From assembly GCF_009674765.1 (NCBI RefSeq), contig NZ_WKKF01000002.1, positions 620,001 to 684,000 of the forward strand: a stretch of 64,000 bases of DNA, read 5' to 3'. Numbering within the stretch: the stretch's first letter is position 1; the number at the start of each line of letters is the position of its first letter. Below the pieces are notes generated by a model. That model had not been told where the DNA came from. It did no database searches and saw only the letters and a list, made by a program, of their open reading frames with translations. The DNA comes from Metabacillus idriensis (GTDB taxonomy: Bacteria; Bacillota; Bacilli; Bacillales; Bacillaceae). The translations under genes and the position numbers were made by a program. Shown here piece after piece: positions 16,618 through 28,485 of this stretch.

Positions 16618-17266
16618 AAACGTGAGATGGGAAAATGTATGGGAAGCAACTAGTGAAACTTTATTTATGACAGGATTCTCTGTAGCTGCAACCTTTATCT
16701 TGGGCATTATACTCGGACTGCTATTATTCTTAACGTCAAAAGGCGGTATATGGGAAAATAAACCGGTTAATATCATTATATCTGCATTCGTGAATATTTT
16801 CAGGTCCATTCCGTTTATTCTCCTGATCATTCTGCTGATTCCTTTTACAAAGGCCATTTTAGATACGTTTCTTGGAGCAAAAGCAGCACTGCCGGCCTTA
16901 ATCATTGGCGCTGCACCGTTTTACGGGCGGATGGTTGAAATTGCTCTGCGTGAAATTGATAAGGGAGTCATTGAGGCAGCAAGATCAATGGGGGCAAAAA
17001 CATCCACGATCATCTGGAAGGTGTTAATACCTGAATCATCCCCTGCGCTAATCTCCGGAATTACGGTAACGGCCATTGCTCTTGTCGGCTACACAGCCAT
17101 GGCAGGGGTAGTCGGAGCCGGGGGGCTCGGAAATCTTGCATTTCTTGAAGGCTTCCAGAGGAATAATAATGCTGTAACAATGATTGCGACAATCCTGATA
17201 TTAGTCATTGTATTTATCATCCAATTTATTGGAGACTTTATTACATCAAAATTAGATAAACGTTAG
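16610..17266 (+). CDS. metP: methionine ABC transporter permease
   Basis: A 218-residue permease with five hydrophobic segments and the EAA loop 'EAARSMGAKTSTIIWKVLIPE' region near residue 125 that docks with MetN. The ATG at 16610 lies within the end of metN, behind GAGGTGA, indicating translational coupling. Second gene of metNPQ. Confidence 0.95.
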   Translation: MFENVRWENVWEATSETLFMTGFSVAATFILGIILGLLLFLTSKGGIWENKPVNIIISAFVNIFRSIPFILLIILLIPFTKAILDTFLGAKAALPALIIGAAPFYGRMVEIALREIDKGVIEAARSMGAKTSTIIWKVLIPESSPALISGITVTAIALVGYTAMAGVVGAGGLGNLAFLEGFQRNNNAVTMIATILILVIVFIIQFIGDFITSKLDKR

Positions 17267-17279
17267 GGAGGAAATTCAA

Positions 17280-18113
17280 ATGAAGAAATTATTGTTAAGT
17301 GCTGTATTCGCAACATCCGCTTTTGCTCTTGCTGCTTGTGGTTCCGGTGGCGGAAACGGCGAAGGAGAAGATACAAAAACGCTTAAAATTGGTGCATCAA
17401 ATGTACCTCATGCTGAAATCCTTGAAGAGGCACAGCCATTGCTTGAGGAAAAAGGCATTGAACTGGATATCGTCCCGTTCCAGGATTACATCCTGCCAAA
17501 TAAATCACTTGCCAGTAAAGAAATTGATGCAAACTATTTTCAGCACATTCCGTATTTAGAGTCTCAAATGGCAGAAAATAAAGACTATGACTTTGTTAAT
17601 GCAGGCGGCATCCATATCGAGCCAATCGGTGTTTATTCTAAAAAACATAAATCGTTAGAAGATATTCCAGAGGGCGGAACAATTATCATGAGTAATTCTG
17701 TAGCTGACCACGGCCGCATGCTTTCATTGCTTGAGAGCGAAGGCTTAATCACAATTAAAGAAGGTGTCGATAAAACGACTGCAACAGTTGATGATATCGA
17801 TGAAAACAAAAAAAATCTTAAATTTAAAGCAGATGTAGAAGCAAGCATTCTGCCTCAGGCTTATAACAACGACGAAGGTGATGCCGTTTTAATTAATACG
17901 AACTATGCAATTGGTGCAGGTCTCAATCCTCAAAAAGATGCGATTGCACTTGAAGGATCAGAATCACCATACGTTAACATTATCACTGTCCGCAAAGGCG
18001 ACGAAAATAAAGAAGAAATCAAAGCTTTAGTTGAAGTGCTGCATTCAAAAGAAATTCAATCATTCATTGAAGAAAAATATGAAGGTGCAGTTGTACCTGT
18101 AGACGGAAAATAA
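17280..18113 (+). CDS. metQ: methionine ABC transporter substrate-binding lipoprotein
   Basis: A 277-residue lipoprotein. A signal peptide ends in the lipobox LAAC (Cys 20), followed by a Gly-rich linker; the mature NlpA/MetQ domain starts near 'TLKIGASNVPHAEIL'. It binds methionine outside the membrane and delivers it to MetNP. RBS GGGAGG; ATG 14 bases after metP. A terminator ends the operon. Confidence 0.95.
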   Translation: MKKLLLSAVFATSAFALAACGSGGGNGEGEDTKTLKIGASNVPHAEILEEAQPLLEEKGIELDIVPFQDYILPNKSLASKEIDANYFQHIPYLESQMAENKDYDFVNAGGIHIEPIGVYSKKHKSLEDIPEGGTIIMSNSVADHGRMLSLLESEGLITIKEGVDKTTATVDDIDENKKNLKFKADVEASILPQAYNNDEGDAVLINTNYAIGAGLNPQKDAIALEGSESPYVNIITVRKGDENKEEIKALVEVLHSKEIQSFIEEKYEGAVVPVDGK

Positions 18114-18119
18114 ATGGCA

Positions 18120-18151
18120 AGAGAGCATCGAAACATGGTGCTCTCTTTTTT
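18120..18151 (+). terminator. terminator of metNPQ
   Basis: AGAGAGCA pairs with TGCTCTCT, then T6. Confidence 0.9.
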
Positions 18152-18282
18152 GTCTGAAAAGGTCAATATAATATAGTAGAAATTAGGAATAGATACTTCC
18201 CGAAAAATTCTTATTACGCATACATCTCCATTATTTTTTGCATACTAACGGTGATTAATATCAGGAATGGAGCTGAAAAAAG

Positions 18283-18651
18283 ATGCAGCATTTTGAAGCG
18301 AGAAACAGCAGTGAAGCCGCTTTGCATAATTACAAAGAAGGTCTCGGTGTTTTTACAGAGAAGATGCCTGAGCTTGCACACCTCTACAATGAATTCACTC
18401 AAGAATGTTTTAAAGAAGGAACACTTTCTCAAAAAGAAAAGCAGTTAATTGCGCTGGGCATCAGCATCTATTCACAAGATGAATATTGCATTATTTATCA
18501 TACAAAAGGGTGCTTAGATCAGGGGGCAAGCGAACAGGAAATTTTAGAAACGGTCGGAGTGACTGCAGCTTTTGGCGGCGGTGCGGCAATGAGCCAATCA
18601 GTTACCTTAGTCCAAGAGTGCATCACAGAATTGAATCAACTTAAGCAATAG
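18283..18651 (+). CDS. yurZ: AhpD/carboxymuconolactone decarboxylase-fold protein YurZ
   Basis: A 122-residue helical protein of the CMD/AhpD fold. The family motif is visible as [18 protein letters not shown] (about residues 66-83), but the CxxC of peroxidase-type AhpD is reduced to one Cys followed by Tyr-His, with a further Cys five residues on, so disulfide-type peroxidase activity is doubtful. Between metQ and suf as in B. subtilis. GGAGCTG precedes the ATG. Confidence 0.85.
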   Translation: MQHFEARNSSEAALHNYKEGLGVFTEKMPELAHLYNEFTQECFKEGTLSQKEKQLIALGISIYSQDEYCIIYHTKGCLDQGASEQEILETVGVTAAFGGGAAMSQSVTLVQECITELNQLKQ

Positions 18652-18818
18652 CATCCTCGAGCAAATCGGAGCATTTATATAAGATCTGATTCTTAAATGC
18701 TGAAATCCTTTATGAGGAACCATGATCCTTTCATATCCATCTATATGATGTTTGAGGCTGTTTTGCCCAGGTGTTATCATGTAATAGTACTAATTGATAA
18801 ACCTTGAAAGGATGATTC

Positions 18819-19019
18819 ATTATCTACGCAAGTCAGCAAAAGCTTGATTTGAATTACACAACTGAAATGGAAAAAGCCTTAATGCAGTCTCATAAAATGG
18901 GATATGCAGTGTACAGCAGAAACCATGAAAAGCGTATGGAAGTAGAAAAGAATCGTGAAAAAGATTATCAGAAAAGCAAACAGCTATTTGCAGAATTAGA
19001 TCGCAAAATGAATTCATAG
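18819..19019 (+). CDS. small protein with ATT start codon (66 residues), unrecognised
   Basis: An open frame missed by ATG/GTG/TTG searches. ATT 18819 lies six bases after AAAGGA (18807-18812); the frame runs 66 codons to TAG 19017 and a terminator follows directly. The protein is charged and helical (Tyr, Lys, Glu, Gln-rich), with 'EKRMEVEKNREKDYQKSKQ' suggesting a coiled coil; no signal peptide or Cys. Internal starts at TTG 18849 and ATG 18867 lack a ribosome binding site. ATT starts are known in bacteria for infC. The alternative is a sequence error at the start. Confidence 0.55.
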   Translation: MIYASQQKLDLNYTTEMEKALMQSHKMGYAVYSRNHEKRMEVEKNREKDYQKSKQLFAELDRKMNS

Positions 19020-19028
19020 AACAATCTT

Positions 19029-19059
19029 AAAGGAATCAGTCACTGGCTGGTTCCTTTTG
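19029..19059 (+). terminator. terminator after the ATT-start small gene
   Basis: AAAGGAATCAG pairs with CTGGTTCCTTT (one wobble), short T-run. Confidence 0.75.
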
Positions 19060-19103
19060 AGTTATAAATAAATCAGGCACAATCAGGCAAGCTTCCGAAA
19101 AAG

Positions 19104-19132
19104 TTGTATTCACATTTCATTTGTTATAAAAT
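19104..19132 (+). promoter_or_regulatory. candidate sigma-A promoter of suf
   Basis: TTGTAT, 17-base spacer, TAAAAT, about 65 bases before sufC. Confidence 0.5.
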
Positions 19133-19198
19133 TAGAATGAGAATAAAATGAGAATGATTAAATTGAGATCTTATAGATTATTGGAGGTATAGTTATTT

Positions 19199-19984
19199 AT
19201 GGCAGGTTCTACTTTAGTTATTAAAGATTTACATGTTGAAATTGACGGAAAAGAAATTTTAAAAGGTGTAAACCTTGAAATAAAAGGCGGAGAATTCCAC
19301 GCGATCATGGGACCGAATGGTACTGGTAAATCCACATTATCATCTGCGATCATGGGACATCCTAAATATGAGGTAACAAAAGGAAGCATTACTTTAGACG
19401 GTGAAGATGTTCTTGAGATGGAAGTAGATGAGCGCGCTCGTGCAGGTCTATTTTTAGCGATGCAATATCCAAGTGAAATCAGCGGGGTTACAAATGCTGA
19501 CTTCCTTCGTTCTTCTATTAATGCACGCAAAGAAGAAGGACAGGAAATTTCTTTGATGAAATTTATCCGCAAAATGGACTCTAATATGGAATACCTTGAA
19601 ATGGATCCTGATATGGCACAGCGTTACCTGAATGAAGGATTCTCAGGCGGAGAGAAAAAACGCAATGAGATTCTTCAATTAATGATGATCGAGCCTAAAA
19701 TCGCGATTCTTGATGAAATCGATTCAGGTCTTGATATCGATGCATTAAAAGTTGTTTCAAAAGGCATTAATCAAATGCGCAATGAAGATTTCGGCTGCCT
19801 GATCATCACTCACTATCAGCGCCTGTTAAACTACATCACACCTGATCATGTACACGTAATGATGCAGGGACGCATCGTTAAATCAGGCGGTCCTGAGCTT
19901 TCACAGCGTTTAGAATCAGAAGGCTATGACTGGATTAAACAAGAGCTTGGCATCGAAGACGAAACTGTTGGTCAAGAAGCGTAA
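19199..19984 (+). CDS. sufC: Fe-S cluster assembly ATPase SufC
   Basis: A 261-residue ABC-type ATPase of the SUF scaffold. Walker A GPNGTGKSTL (about 37-46), signature FSGGEKKRNE, Walker B AILDEIDSGLD. It binds SufB and SufD and uses ATP during cluster assembly. GGAGGT is about ten bases before the ATG. First gene of sufCDSUB, the standard Bacillus order. Confidence 0.97.
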   Translation: MAGSTLVIKDLHVEIDGKEILKGVNLEIKGGEFHAIMGPNGTGKSTLSSAIMGHPKYEVTKGSITLDGEDVLEMEVDERARAGLFLAMQYPSEISGVTNADFLRSSINARKEEGQEISLMKFIRKMDSNMEYLEMDPDMAQRYLNEGFSGGEKKRNEILQLMMIEPKIAILDEIDSGLDIDALKVVSKGINQMRNEDFGCLIITHYQRLLNYITPDHVHVMMQGRIVKSGGPELSQRLESEGYDWIKQELGIEDETVGQEA

Positions 19985-20001
19985 GCGTAAGGGGGATTAA
20001 G

Positions 20002-22946
<2,945 letters not shown>

Positions 22947-22953
<7 letters not shown>

Positions 22954-22969
22954 GGGCAGACCTCATTCT
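22947..22969 (+). promoter_or_regulatory. intercistronic hairpin between sufU and sufB
   Basis: AGAATGAGG pairs perfectly with CCTCATTCT around a 5-base loop; it overlaps the sufU stop. No T-run, so it is not a terminator; it could mark an RNA processing or stability site. Confidence 0.5.
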
Positions 22970-22991
22970 ACTATGATTGGAGTGAAAACGG

Positions 22992-24389
22992 ATGGCTAAA
23001 AAAATGCCAGAAATCGGCGATTACAAGTATGGATTTGCTGATAAAGACGTTTCGATTTTCCGTTCAAAGCGGGGATTAACTAAAGAAATTGTTGAAGAAA
23101 TTTCTCGCATGAAAAGCGAGCCGCAATGGATGCTTGATTTCCGTCTGAAATCACTGGAGCATTTCTATAACATGCCAATGCCTCAATGGGGCGGCGATAT
23201 GGCTGCACTTAACTTTGATGAAATTACGTACTACGTAAAACCATCTGAAAAATCAGAGCGCTCTTGGGATGAAGTACCTGAGGAAATCAAACGTACGTTT
23301 GATAAACTTGGAATTCCTGAAGCAGAACAAAAATATTTATCTGGTGTATCCGCTCAGTACGAATCTGAGGTTGTATACCACAACATGAAAGAAGACCTTG
23401 AAGACCTGGGCATTGTTTTTAAAGACACAGATTCAGCACTTAAAGAAAATGAAGACATTTTCCGCGAGCACTTCGGCAAAATCATACCGCCCACAGATAA
23501 CAAGTTCTCAGCACTAAACTCAGCAGTATGGTCTGGAGGATCATTCATCTATGTGCCAAAAGGCATCAAAGTTGATACACCTCTTCAGGCATACTTCCGC
23601 ATTAACTCTGAAAACATGGGTCAGTTCGAGCGTACGCTGATTATTGTTGATGAAGGCGCACATGTGCACTATGTAGAGGGCTGTACAGCTCCTGTTTACA
23701 CGACGAATTCACTTCACAGTGCTGTAGTTGAAATTATTGTTAAAGATGGCGGCTACTGCCGTTACACAACTATTCAAAACTGGGCGAACAACGTATTCAA
23801 CCTTGTTACAAAACGTGCAGTTTGTGAAAAGAACGCAACAATGGAATGGATTGATGGAAACATTGGATCTAAATTAACAATGAAATACCCAGCTGTCATC
23901 CTTAAGGGTGAAGGCGCACGCGGTATGACATTATCCATTGCATTAGCAGGCAAAGGCCAGCATCAGGACGCAGGTGCGAAAATGATTCACTTAGCACCTA
24001 ATACGTCTTCAACTATCGTTTCAAAATCAATCTCTAAACAAGGCGGTAAAGTAACATACCGCGGAATTGTTCACTTTGGCCGCAAAGCTGAAGGCGCACG
24101 TTCAAACATTGAGTGCGATACGTTAATCATGGATAATCAGTCTACATCTGATACAATTCCATATAACGAAATCTTCAATGATAACATCTCTTTAGAGCAT
24201 GAAGCTAAGGTTTCAAAAGTATCTGAAGAACAATTATTCTATCTCATGAGCCGCGGTATTTCAGAAGAAGAAGCAACTGAAATGATCGTAATGGGATTCA
24301 TTGAGCCATTTACAAAAGAACTTCCAATGGAATATGCGGTTGAAATGAACCGTTTGATCAAGTTCGAGATGGAAGGCTCTATCGGTTAA
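22992..24389 (+). CDS. sufB: Fe-S cluster assembly protein SufB
   Basis: A 465-residue beta-helix protein, the main scaffold on which the cluster is built. Recognisable segments: '[25 protein letters not shown]' near residue 180, '[16 protein letters not shown]' near 370 and '[22 protein letters not shown]' near 417-438. ATTGGAGTG precedes the ATG. Last suf gene, with a strong terminator. Confidence 0.97.
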   Translation: MAKKMPEIGDYKYGFADKDVSIFRSKRGLTKEIVEEISRMKSEPQWMLDFRLKSLEHFYNMPMPQWGGDMAALNFDEITYYVKPSEKSERSWDEVPEEIKRTFDKLGIPEAEQKYLSGVSAQYESEVVYHNMKEDLEDLGIVFKDTDSALKENEDIFREHFGKIIPPTDNKFSALNSAVWSGGSFIYVPKGIKVDTPLQAYFRINSENMGQFERTLIIVDEGAHVHYVEGCTAPVYTTNSLHSAVVEIIVKDGGYCRYTTIQNWANNVFNLVTKRAVCEKNATMEWIDGNIGSKLTMKYPAVILKGEGARGMTLSIALAGKGQHQDAGAKMIHLAPNTSSTIVSKSISKQGGKVTYRGIVHFGRKAEGARSNIECDTLIMDNQSTSDTIPYNEIFNDNISLEHEAKVSKVSEEQLFYLMSRGISEEEATEMIVMGFIEPFTKELPMEYAVEMNRLIKFEMEGSIG

Positions 24390-24398
24390 TAGAATGAA

Positions 24399-24430
24399 GA
24401 AAAGCTCACCAGTCGTGGTGAGCTTTTTTG
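24399..24430 (+). terminator. terminator of suf operon
   Basis: AAAAGCTCACCA pairs with TGGTGAGCTTTT around GTCG, then T-run. Confidence 0.92.
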
Positions 24431-24699
24431 TGTTTTTTATATGCAGTGTTATGTTCCTGATTCAGTCTTAAGTTTGGCCCTGTAGAAAAAAATGTCTCAA
24501 AGCGCAGAATGAAGCAAGAAAATAAAACTGCTGAAAAAAGTGCATCAAACCGGTGAATATAGCATTTTCCCTTATTAATAAGTTCTCTCCAAAATTCAAA
24601 TTTTCGCTATTTTTTCATGGCAAGAAATGAATGGTTCTTTTCAATGAATTTTTATAGGCCTTGTAGTATCATAAACTAATAAAGGAGGCTGAGGCTGCA
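24431..24699. other. intergenic DNA with nothing convincing
   Basis: An AT-rich stretch between sufB and yunF. No ORF with a ribosome binding site, no repeat shared with the rest of the window and no clear promoter pair was found, apart from the GGAGG of yunF at its end. Confidence 0.5.
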
Positions 24700-25557
24700 A
24701 TGATTTACATTGGACTTACAGGCTGGGGAGATCATGAATCGCTTTATCCTAATGGGATTTCGTCTGGAGACAAGCTTAAGGAATACTCGGGACATTTTCC
24801 GATCGTTGAAGTGGATGCAAGCTTCTATGCTGTTCAGCCTCAGCGCAACGCAGAAAAATGGGTGAAGGATACGCCAGACAGTTTTCAATTTATCGTGAAA
24901 GCGTATCAGGGAATGACAGGACATCAGCGGGGAGATATTCCTTTTGATTCTAAAGAAGAGATGTTCCAGGCTTTCCATCATTCGATTGAACCGTATCAGG
25001 CTGCAGGCAAGCTTGCGATGGTTTTATTTCAATTCCCGCCATGGTTTGAATGCAAAAAGGATAATGTCAGTTTTTTGAGATGGTGCAGAGACCAAATGGG
25101 CTCCGTTCCAGTTGCCTTAGAATTCAGGCATCAATCATGGTTTGTGCCTGATACATATGAAAAGACCCTCACTTTTATGGAACAGGAAAAGTGGATTCAC
25201 AGCATTTGTGACGAGCCACAGGCTGGAAGCGGGTCCATTCCGGCAGTAGTGAGAGCGACAGATGAAAATAAAACGTTAATCCGGATGCACGGCAGAAATG
25301 TGCATGGCTGGACAAGACCTGCAAATGGTGAGGATTGGCGTGAGGTCAGGTATCTATATCGGTACAATCAGCAGGAATTGCAGGATTGGCGTGAGAATAT
25401 TGATCAATTGAAAGATTCAACTAAAGATGTTTATCTTCTCTTTAATAATAATTCAGGCGGAGATGCAGCAGACAATGCAAAACAGATGCAAAAGCTTTTA
25501 AATATAGAGTATGAAGACTTAGCACCCAGACAGCTGGATTTATTCAGCGGAGAATAA
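24700..25557 (+). CDS. yunF: DUF72-family protein YunF
   Basis: A 285-residue TIM-barrel-like DUF72 protein. Features typical of the family: 'IGLTGWGDHESLYP' at the start, 'FPIVEVDASFYAVQP', 'FQFIVKAYQGMTGH', 'ALEFRHQSWF' and the late 'YLLFNNNSGGDAADNAKQM'. Biochemical role is unknown. GGAGG precedes the ATG. It starts a run yunF-E-D-C-B in the B. subtilis order. Confidence 0.9.
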   Translation: MIYIGLTGWGDHESLYPNGISSGDKLKEYSGHFPIVEVDASFYAVQPQRNAEKWVKDTPDSFQFIVKAYQGMTGHQRGDIPFDSKEEMFQAFHHSIEPYQAAGKLAMVLFQFPPWFECKKDNVSFLRWCRDQMGSVPVALEFRHQSWFVPDTYEKTLTFMEQEKWIHSICDEPQAGSGSIPAVVRATDENKTLIRMHGRNVHGWTRPANGEDWREVRYLYRYNQQELQDWRENIDQLKDSTKDVYLLFNNNSGGDAADNAKQMQKLLNIEYEDLAPRQLDLFSGE

Positions 25558-25577
25558 ACGGAAATGAGTTGGAATAA

Positions 25578-26402
25578 ATGGAATGGGTTTTTCTTGTCCT
25601 GATCGGTTTTATTGCCGGCACGATCGGGAGTCTTGTTGGTCTTGGCGGAGGAATTATTGTTGTACCGGCTATGCTTTTTTCCTCTGCCTATTTTACGATT
25701 TTTGAACATGTAACTCCGCAGACGGCAGTCGGAACTTCTTTGCTTGTCGTCATTTTTACTGGTTTATCCTCAACGCTTGCTTATATGAAGGTTAAAAAAG
25801 TGGATTATAAAAGCGGCTTGATTTTTTTTATCGGAAGCGGGCCAGGAGGAATTATAGGAGCTTATCTTAATAAATATTTGAATTTGGACTCATTCTCGCT
25901 TTATTTTGGGCTATTCATGATATTTGTCTCACTGCTGCTTATGATGAAAGATAGATGGAAGCCAAAAGACAGAGAGCCGGGACAGGGGGATGTAATCCGC
26001 TATTATCCATCTGAAAACGGCAAAAAAGCTGCTTATTTTTACAAGCCGGTCCCTGCGGTCTTTATTTCATTTGGAGTTGGATTTATCTCAGGGCTGTTCG
26101 GAATTGGCGGAGGAGCTTTAATGGTGCCTGCAATGGTGCTGCTTTTCTTATTTCCTCCGCATATAGCAGTTGCTACGTCGATGTTCATCATTTTTTTATC
26201 AGGTATATCAAGCTCTGTTATGCATATTGCTCTTGGAAATGTGAACTGGCTTTTTGCTTTAGCTTTAATTCCAGGTGCTTGGGCCGGCGGGAGGGCAGGT
26301 GCTATGATTGCGACCAGGCTTTCAGGTAAAGCTGTAATTAACCTGCTGCGGCTGGTACTGATCGTTGCCGGTTTAAAACTGATTTATGAAGGAATTTTTT
26401 AG
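25578..26402 (+). CDS. yunE: TauE/SafE-family membrane transporter YunE
   Basis: A 274-residue integral membrane protein with about eight helices in two halves; each half carries the family's Gly-rich loop (GSLVGLGGGIIVVPAM near 15-30 and SGLFGIGGGALMVPAM near 170-185), showing internal duplication. The family exports sulfite or small organosulfur anions in characterised cases. It begins 20 bases after yunF, whose product is DUF72. Confidence 0.9.
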   Translation: MEWVFLVLIGFIAGTIGSLVGLGGGIIVVPAMLFSSAYFTIFEHVTPQTAVGTSLLVVIFTGLSSTLAYMKVKKVDYKSGLIFFIGSGPGGIIGAYLNKYLNLDSFSLYFGLFMIFVSLLLMMKDRWKPKDREPGQGDVIRYYPSENGKKAAYFYKPVPAVFISFGVGFISGLFGIGGGALMVPAMVLLFLFPPHIAVATSMFIIFLSGISSSVMHIALGNVNWLFALALIPGAWAGGRAGAMIATRLSGKAVINLLRLVLIVAGLKLIYEGIF

Positions 26403-26403
26403 T

Positions 26404-26545
26404 GGCTCTTTCCATAAACTTTGTTGCAATCATTAAGTCCGTAAAAAATTGGCTTTAGAATTTTTTACATTCGTAAATGCAGCTGAATTTATCCCGTATC
26501 TGGGTATAACGGGAAATGAGCACGAAATGAACAATACGTAAAAGC
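26404..26545. repeat. partial copy of the repeat seen at 8915 plus two hairpins
   Basis: CTCTTTCCATAAACTTTGTT (26405-26424) matches the left end of the repeat at 8916 at 18 of 20 bases. It is followed by a perfect 10-bp stem (GTAAAAAATT / AATTTTTTAC, about 26440-26468) and a second stem built on CCCGT/ACGGG. The GC-rich body of the 8.9-kb copy is absent. Confidence 0.45.
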
Positions 26546-26587
26546 AATGTATATGCGAAACAGCCTTATTGAAAGAGGAGAATGTAA

Positions 26588-27991
26588 ATGGCAGAGACCA
26601 TTCATCTATATCACACAAATGATTTGCACAGTTATTTTGAAAACTGGCCTAAAGTTGCTCACTATTTAAATAGAATGAAAAAAGAGCATGCTGTAAACGG
26701 CGAAGACATGATTTTAGTAGACGTGGGAGACCACATCGACCGTGTTCATCCCATAACAGAAGCAACACAGGGAAAAGCAAATGTGGAACTTCTGAATGCT
26801 CTAAATTATGATGCTGTTATAATCGGCAACAATGAGGGGATCACTCTCCCTCATGCGGCACTCGACACTTTATACACACATGCGCGTTTCCCGGTTATTC
26901 TTTCAAACTTATACACAGAACTCGGGGAACGTCCTAGCTGGGTGAAGCCTTATGAAATCATGACTCTCTCTGATGGCACTAAAGCAGTATTACTGGGAGT
27001 AAGCGTTTTTTACGAAAAATTTTATCACTTGCTTGGCTGGAAAATAAAAGATCCGTTTCAAAGTCTGAAAGAAACAATCGAGATGGTAAAAGGCGAAGCG
27101 GATATCCTCATTTTGCTTTCTCATTTAGGAATAAATGATGATGAAATCGTGGCAAAAGAGTTTCCGGAAATTGATGTCATACTGGGGGCGCATACTCATC
27201 ATATCTTTGAAAATGGAAAACTTCTGCATGGCGCTTTATTAACAGGTGCAGGTAAAAACTGTGAATTGGTCGGGCATATTTCTCTCACTGTGGATAAATC
27301 CCGCAACTTAATCGCAAAGGAAGCTGAAGTTATTAACATTCTTTCAGAGCCTGACTGTGAAGAAACAAAGCAGTTTCTAATAAATGAAGCGATAAAAAGT
27401 GATGAGATTCTCTCAGAAACAGTCGCCGTTTTAGAAAAGGATTTATCATTGGACTGGTTTGGCGAGTCTGAATTCCCGGACATTTTAGCTTCAGCTCTTA
27501 AAGAGTGGTGCAATGGTGAGGTCAGCATGGTGAATGCAGGAATGCTGCTTGAACCGCTGAAAAAAGGGCCGATTACAAAAAAAAGTCTGCACCGAATTTG
27601 TCCGCATCCTATTAATCCATGCACTGTTTATTTAAAAGGAGACGTCTTAAAAGAAGTTATTTTAGAAGCGCGCACAGAAAGGATGGAGCAGCTGAAATTA
27701 AAGGGTCTTGGTTTCCGAGGCCATGTTATGGGACGAATGGTTTTTGACGGAATTGAGGTTCTTACAGAGCCATTAGAAGACGGTCTGCACCATGTAAAAG
27801 AAATTCTGGTATCAGGGGCACCTATACAGCCAGAACGAATTTATGCAGTAGCTACAGTGGATATGTTTACACTTGGTGTCCTGTATCCATCTATTGGCCA
27901 TGCGGAAAAGAAAACGTATTATATGCCTGAAATGCTGAGGGATCTGCTAGCCTGGAAGCTAAAGCAGGGACAATCGTCCAAGAATGCCTAA
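26588..27991 (+). CDS. yunD: 5'-nucleotidase-type metallophosphoesterase YunD
   Basis: A 467-residue protein with a calcineurin-like metallophosphatase domain: metal ligands in YHTNDLHSYF (Asp, His), VDVGDHID (Asp), IGNNEGIT (Asn-x-Glu), LLSHLGIND (His) and LGAHTHHIF (His). The C-terminal half is a 5'-nucleotidase substrate domain. There is no signal peptide, so unlike UshA it should act in the cytoplasm. GAGGAG precedes the ATG. Confidence 0.92.
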   Translation: MAETIHLYHTNDLHSYFENWPKVAHYLNRMKKEHAVNGEDMILVDVGDHIDRVHPITEATQGKANVELLNALNYDAVIIGNNEGITLPHAALDTLYTHARFPVILSNLYTELGERPSWVKPYEIMTLSDGTKAVLLGVSVFYEKFYHLLGWKIKDPFQSLKETIEMVKGEADILILLSHLGINDDEIVAKEFPEIDVILGAHTHHIFENGKLLHGALLTGAGKNCELVGHISLTVDKSRNLIAKEAEVINILSEPDCEETKQFLINEAIKSDEILSETVAVLEKDLSLDWFGESEFPDILASALKEWCNGEVSMVNAGMLLEPLKKGPITKKSLHRICPHPINPCTVYLKGDVLKEVILEARTERMEQLKLKGLGFRGHVMGRMVFDGIEVLTEPLEDGLHHVKEILVSGAPIQPERIYAVATVDMFTLGVLYPSIGHAEKKTYYMPEMLRDLLAWKLKQGQSSKNA

Positions 27992-28052
27992 TTTTCACAC
28001 TTCATGTCTGCTTTCTTCATAAATTGTAGAAGGAAGGGAGTGTGAAACAACG

Positions 28053-28355
28053 ATGGTATCCATGACACCAATTATTATTGAAAACAATCAGTTTACGGCT
28101 ATTACGGTAGCATTGCCCAAAACCAATTTCATGGCTGTTACAAGTGAGAAGGGATACATTATGTGCGGCGCGCTTGATGTAGCTTTGCTCAATGAAAAAT
28201 TAAAAGACCGCGGAATTATTGCTGGGCGTGCAGTCGGCGTCCGTACCATTGAACAGCTGCTTGATGCACCTCTTGAATCCATTACATTCGAGGCTGAAAA
28301 TCGCGGCATACACGTAGGTATGAGCGGCAGAGATGCACTGTTAAGAATGCTGTAA
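28053..28355 (+). CDS. yunC: DUF1805-family protein YunC
   Basis: A 100-residue small soluble protein with the family core 'GYIMCGALDVALLNEKLKDRGI' and 'AGRAVGVRTIEQLLDAPL' (about 30-73). Function unknown. GGAAGGGAG lies about 13 bases from ATG 28053 and a second ATG is at 28062, which is farther from it. Follows yunD in the B. subtilis order. Confidence 0.88.
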   Translation: MVSMTPIIIENNQFTAITVALPKTNFMAVTSEKGYIMCGALDVALLNEKLKDRGIIAGRAVGVRTIEQLLDAPLESITFEAENRGIHVGMSGRDALLRML

Positions 28356-28437
28356 TGTCAGACGAACAAAAGCGCCAAATTATAGCTATCGCTATTTAAA
28401 TATCATTTCAAAATCATAGATGAAAAAGAATGCGTAC

Positions 28438-28479
28438 ATCCCCCCTTGCCTGCATAAACATATCATGTAAAGGGGGGAT
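28438..28479 (+). promoter_or_regulatory. hairpin burying the yunB ribosome binding site
   Basis: ATCCCCCCTT (28438-28447) pairs perfectly with AAGGGGGGAT (28470-28479) around a 22-base loop. The second arm contains the only Shine-Dalgarno-like run of yunB, seven bases before its TTG start. A transcript beginning upstream would hide the site, while one starting inside the loop would expose it. Confidence 0.55.
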
Positions 28480-28485
28480 TTATTT

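Noticed and set aside
19130-19165. Fur box ahead of sufC (TGAGAAT...TGAGAATGATT)
   Set aside because: The repeats are direct, not inverted, and fit the 7-1-7 Fur model poorly.
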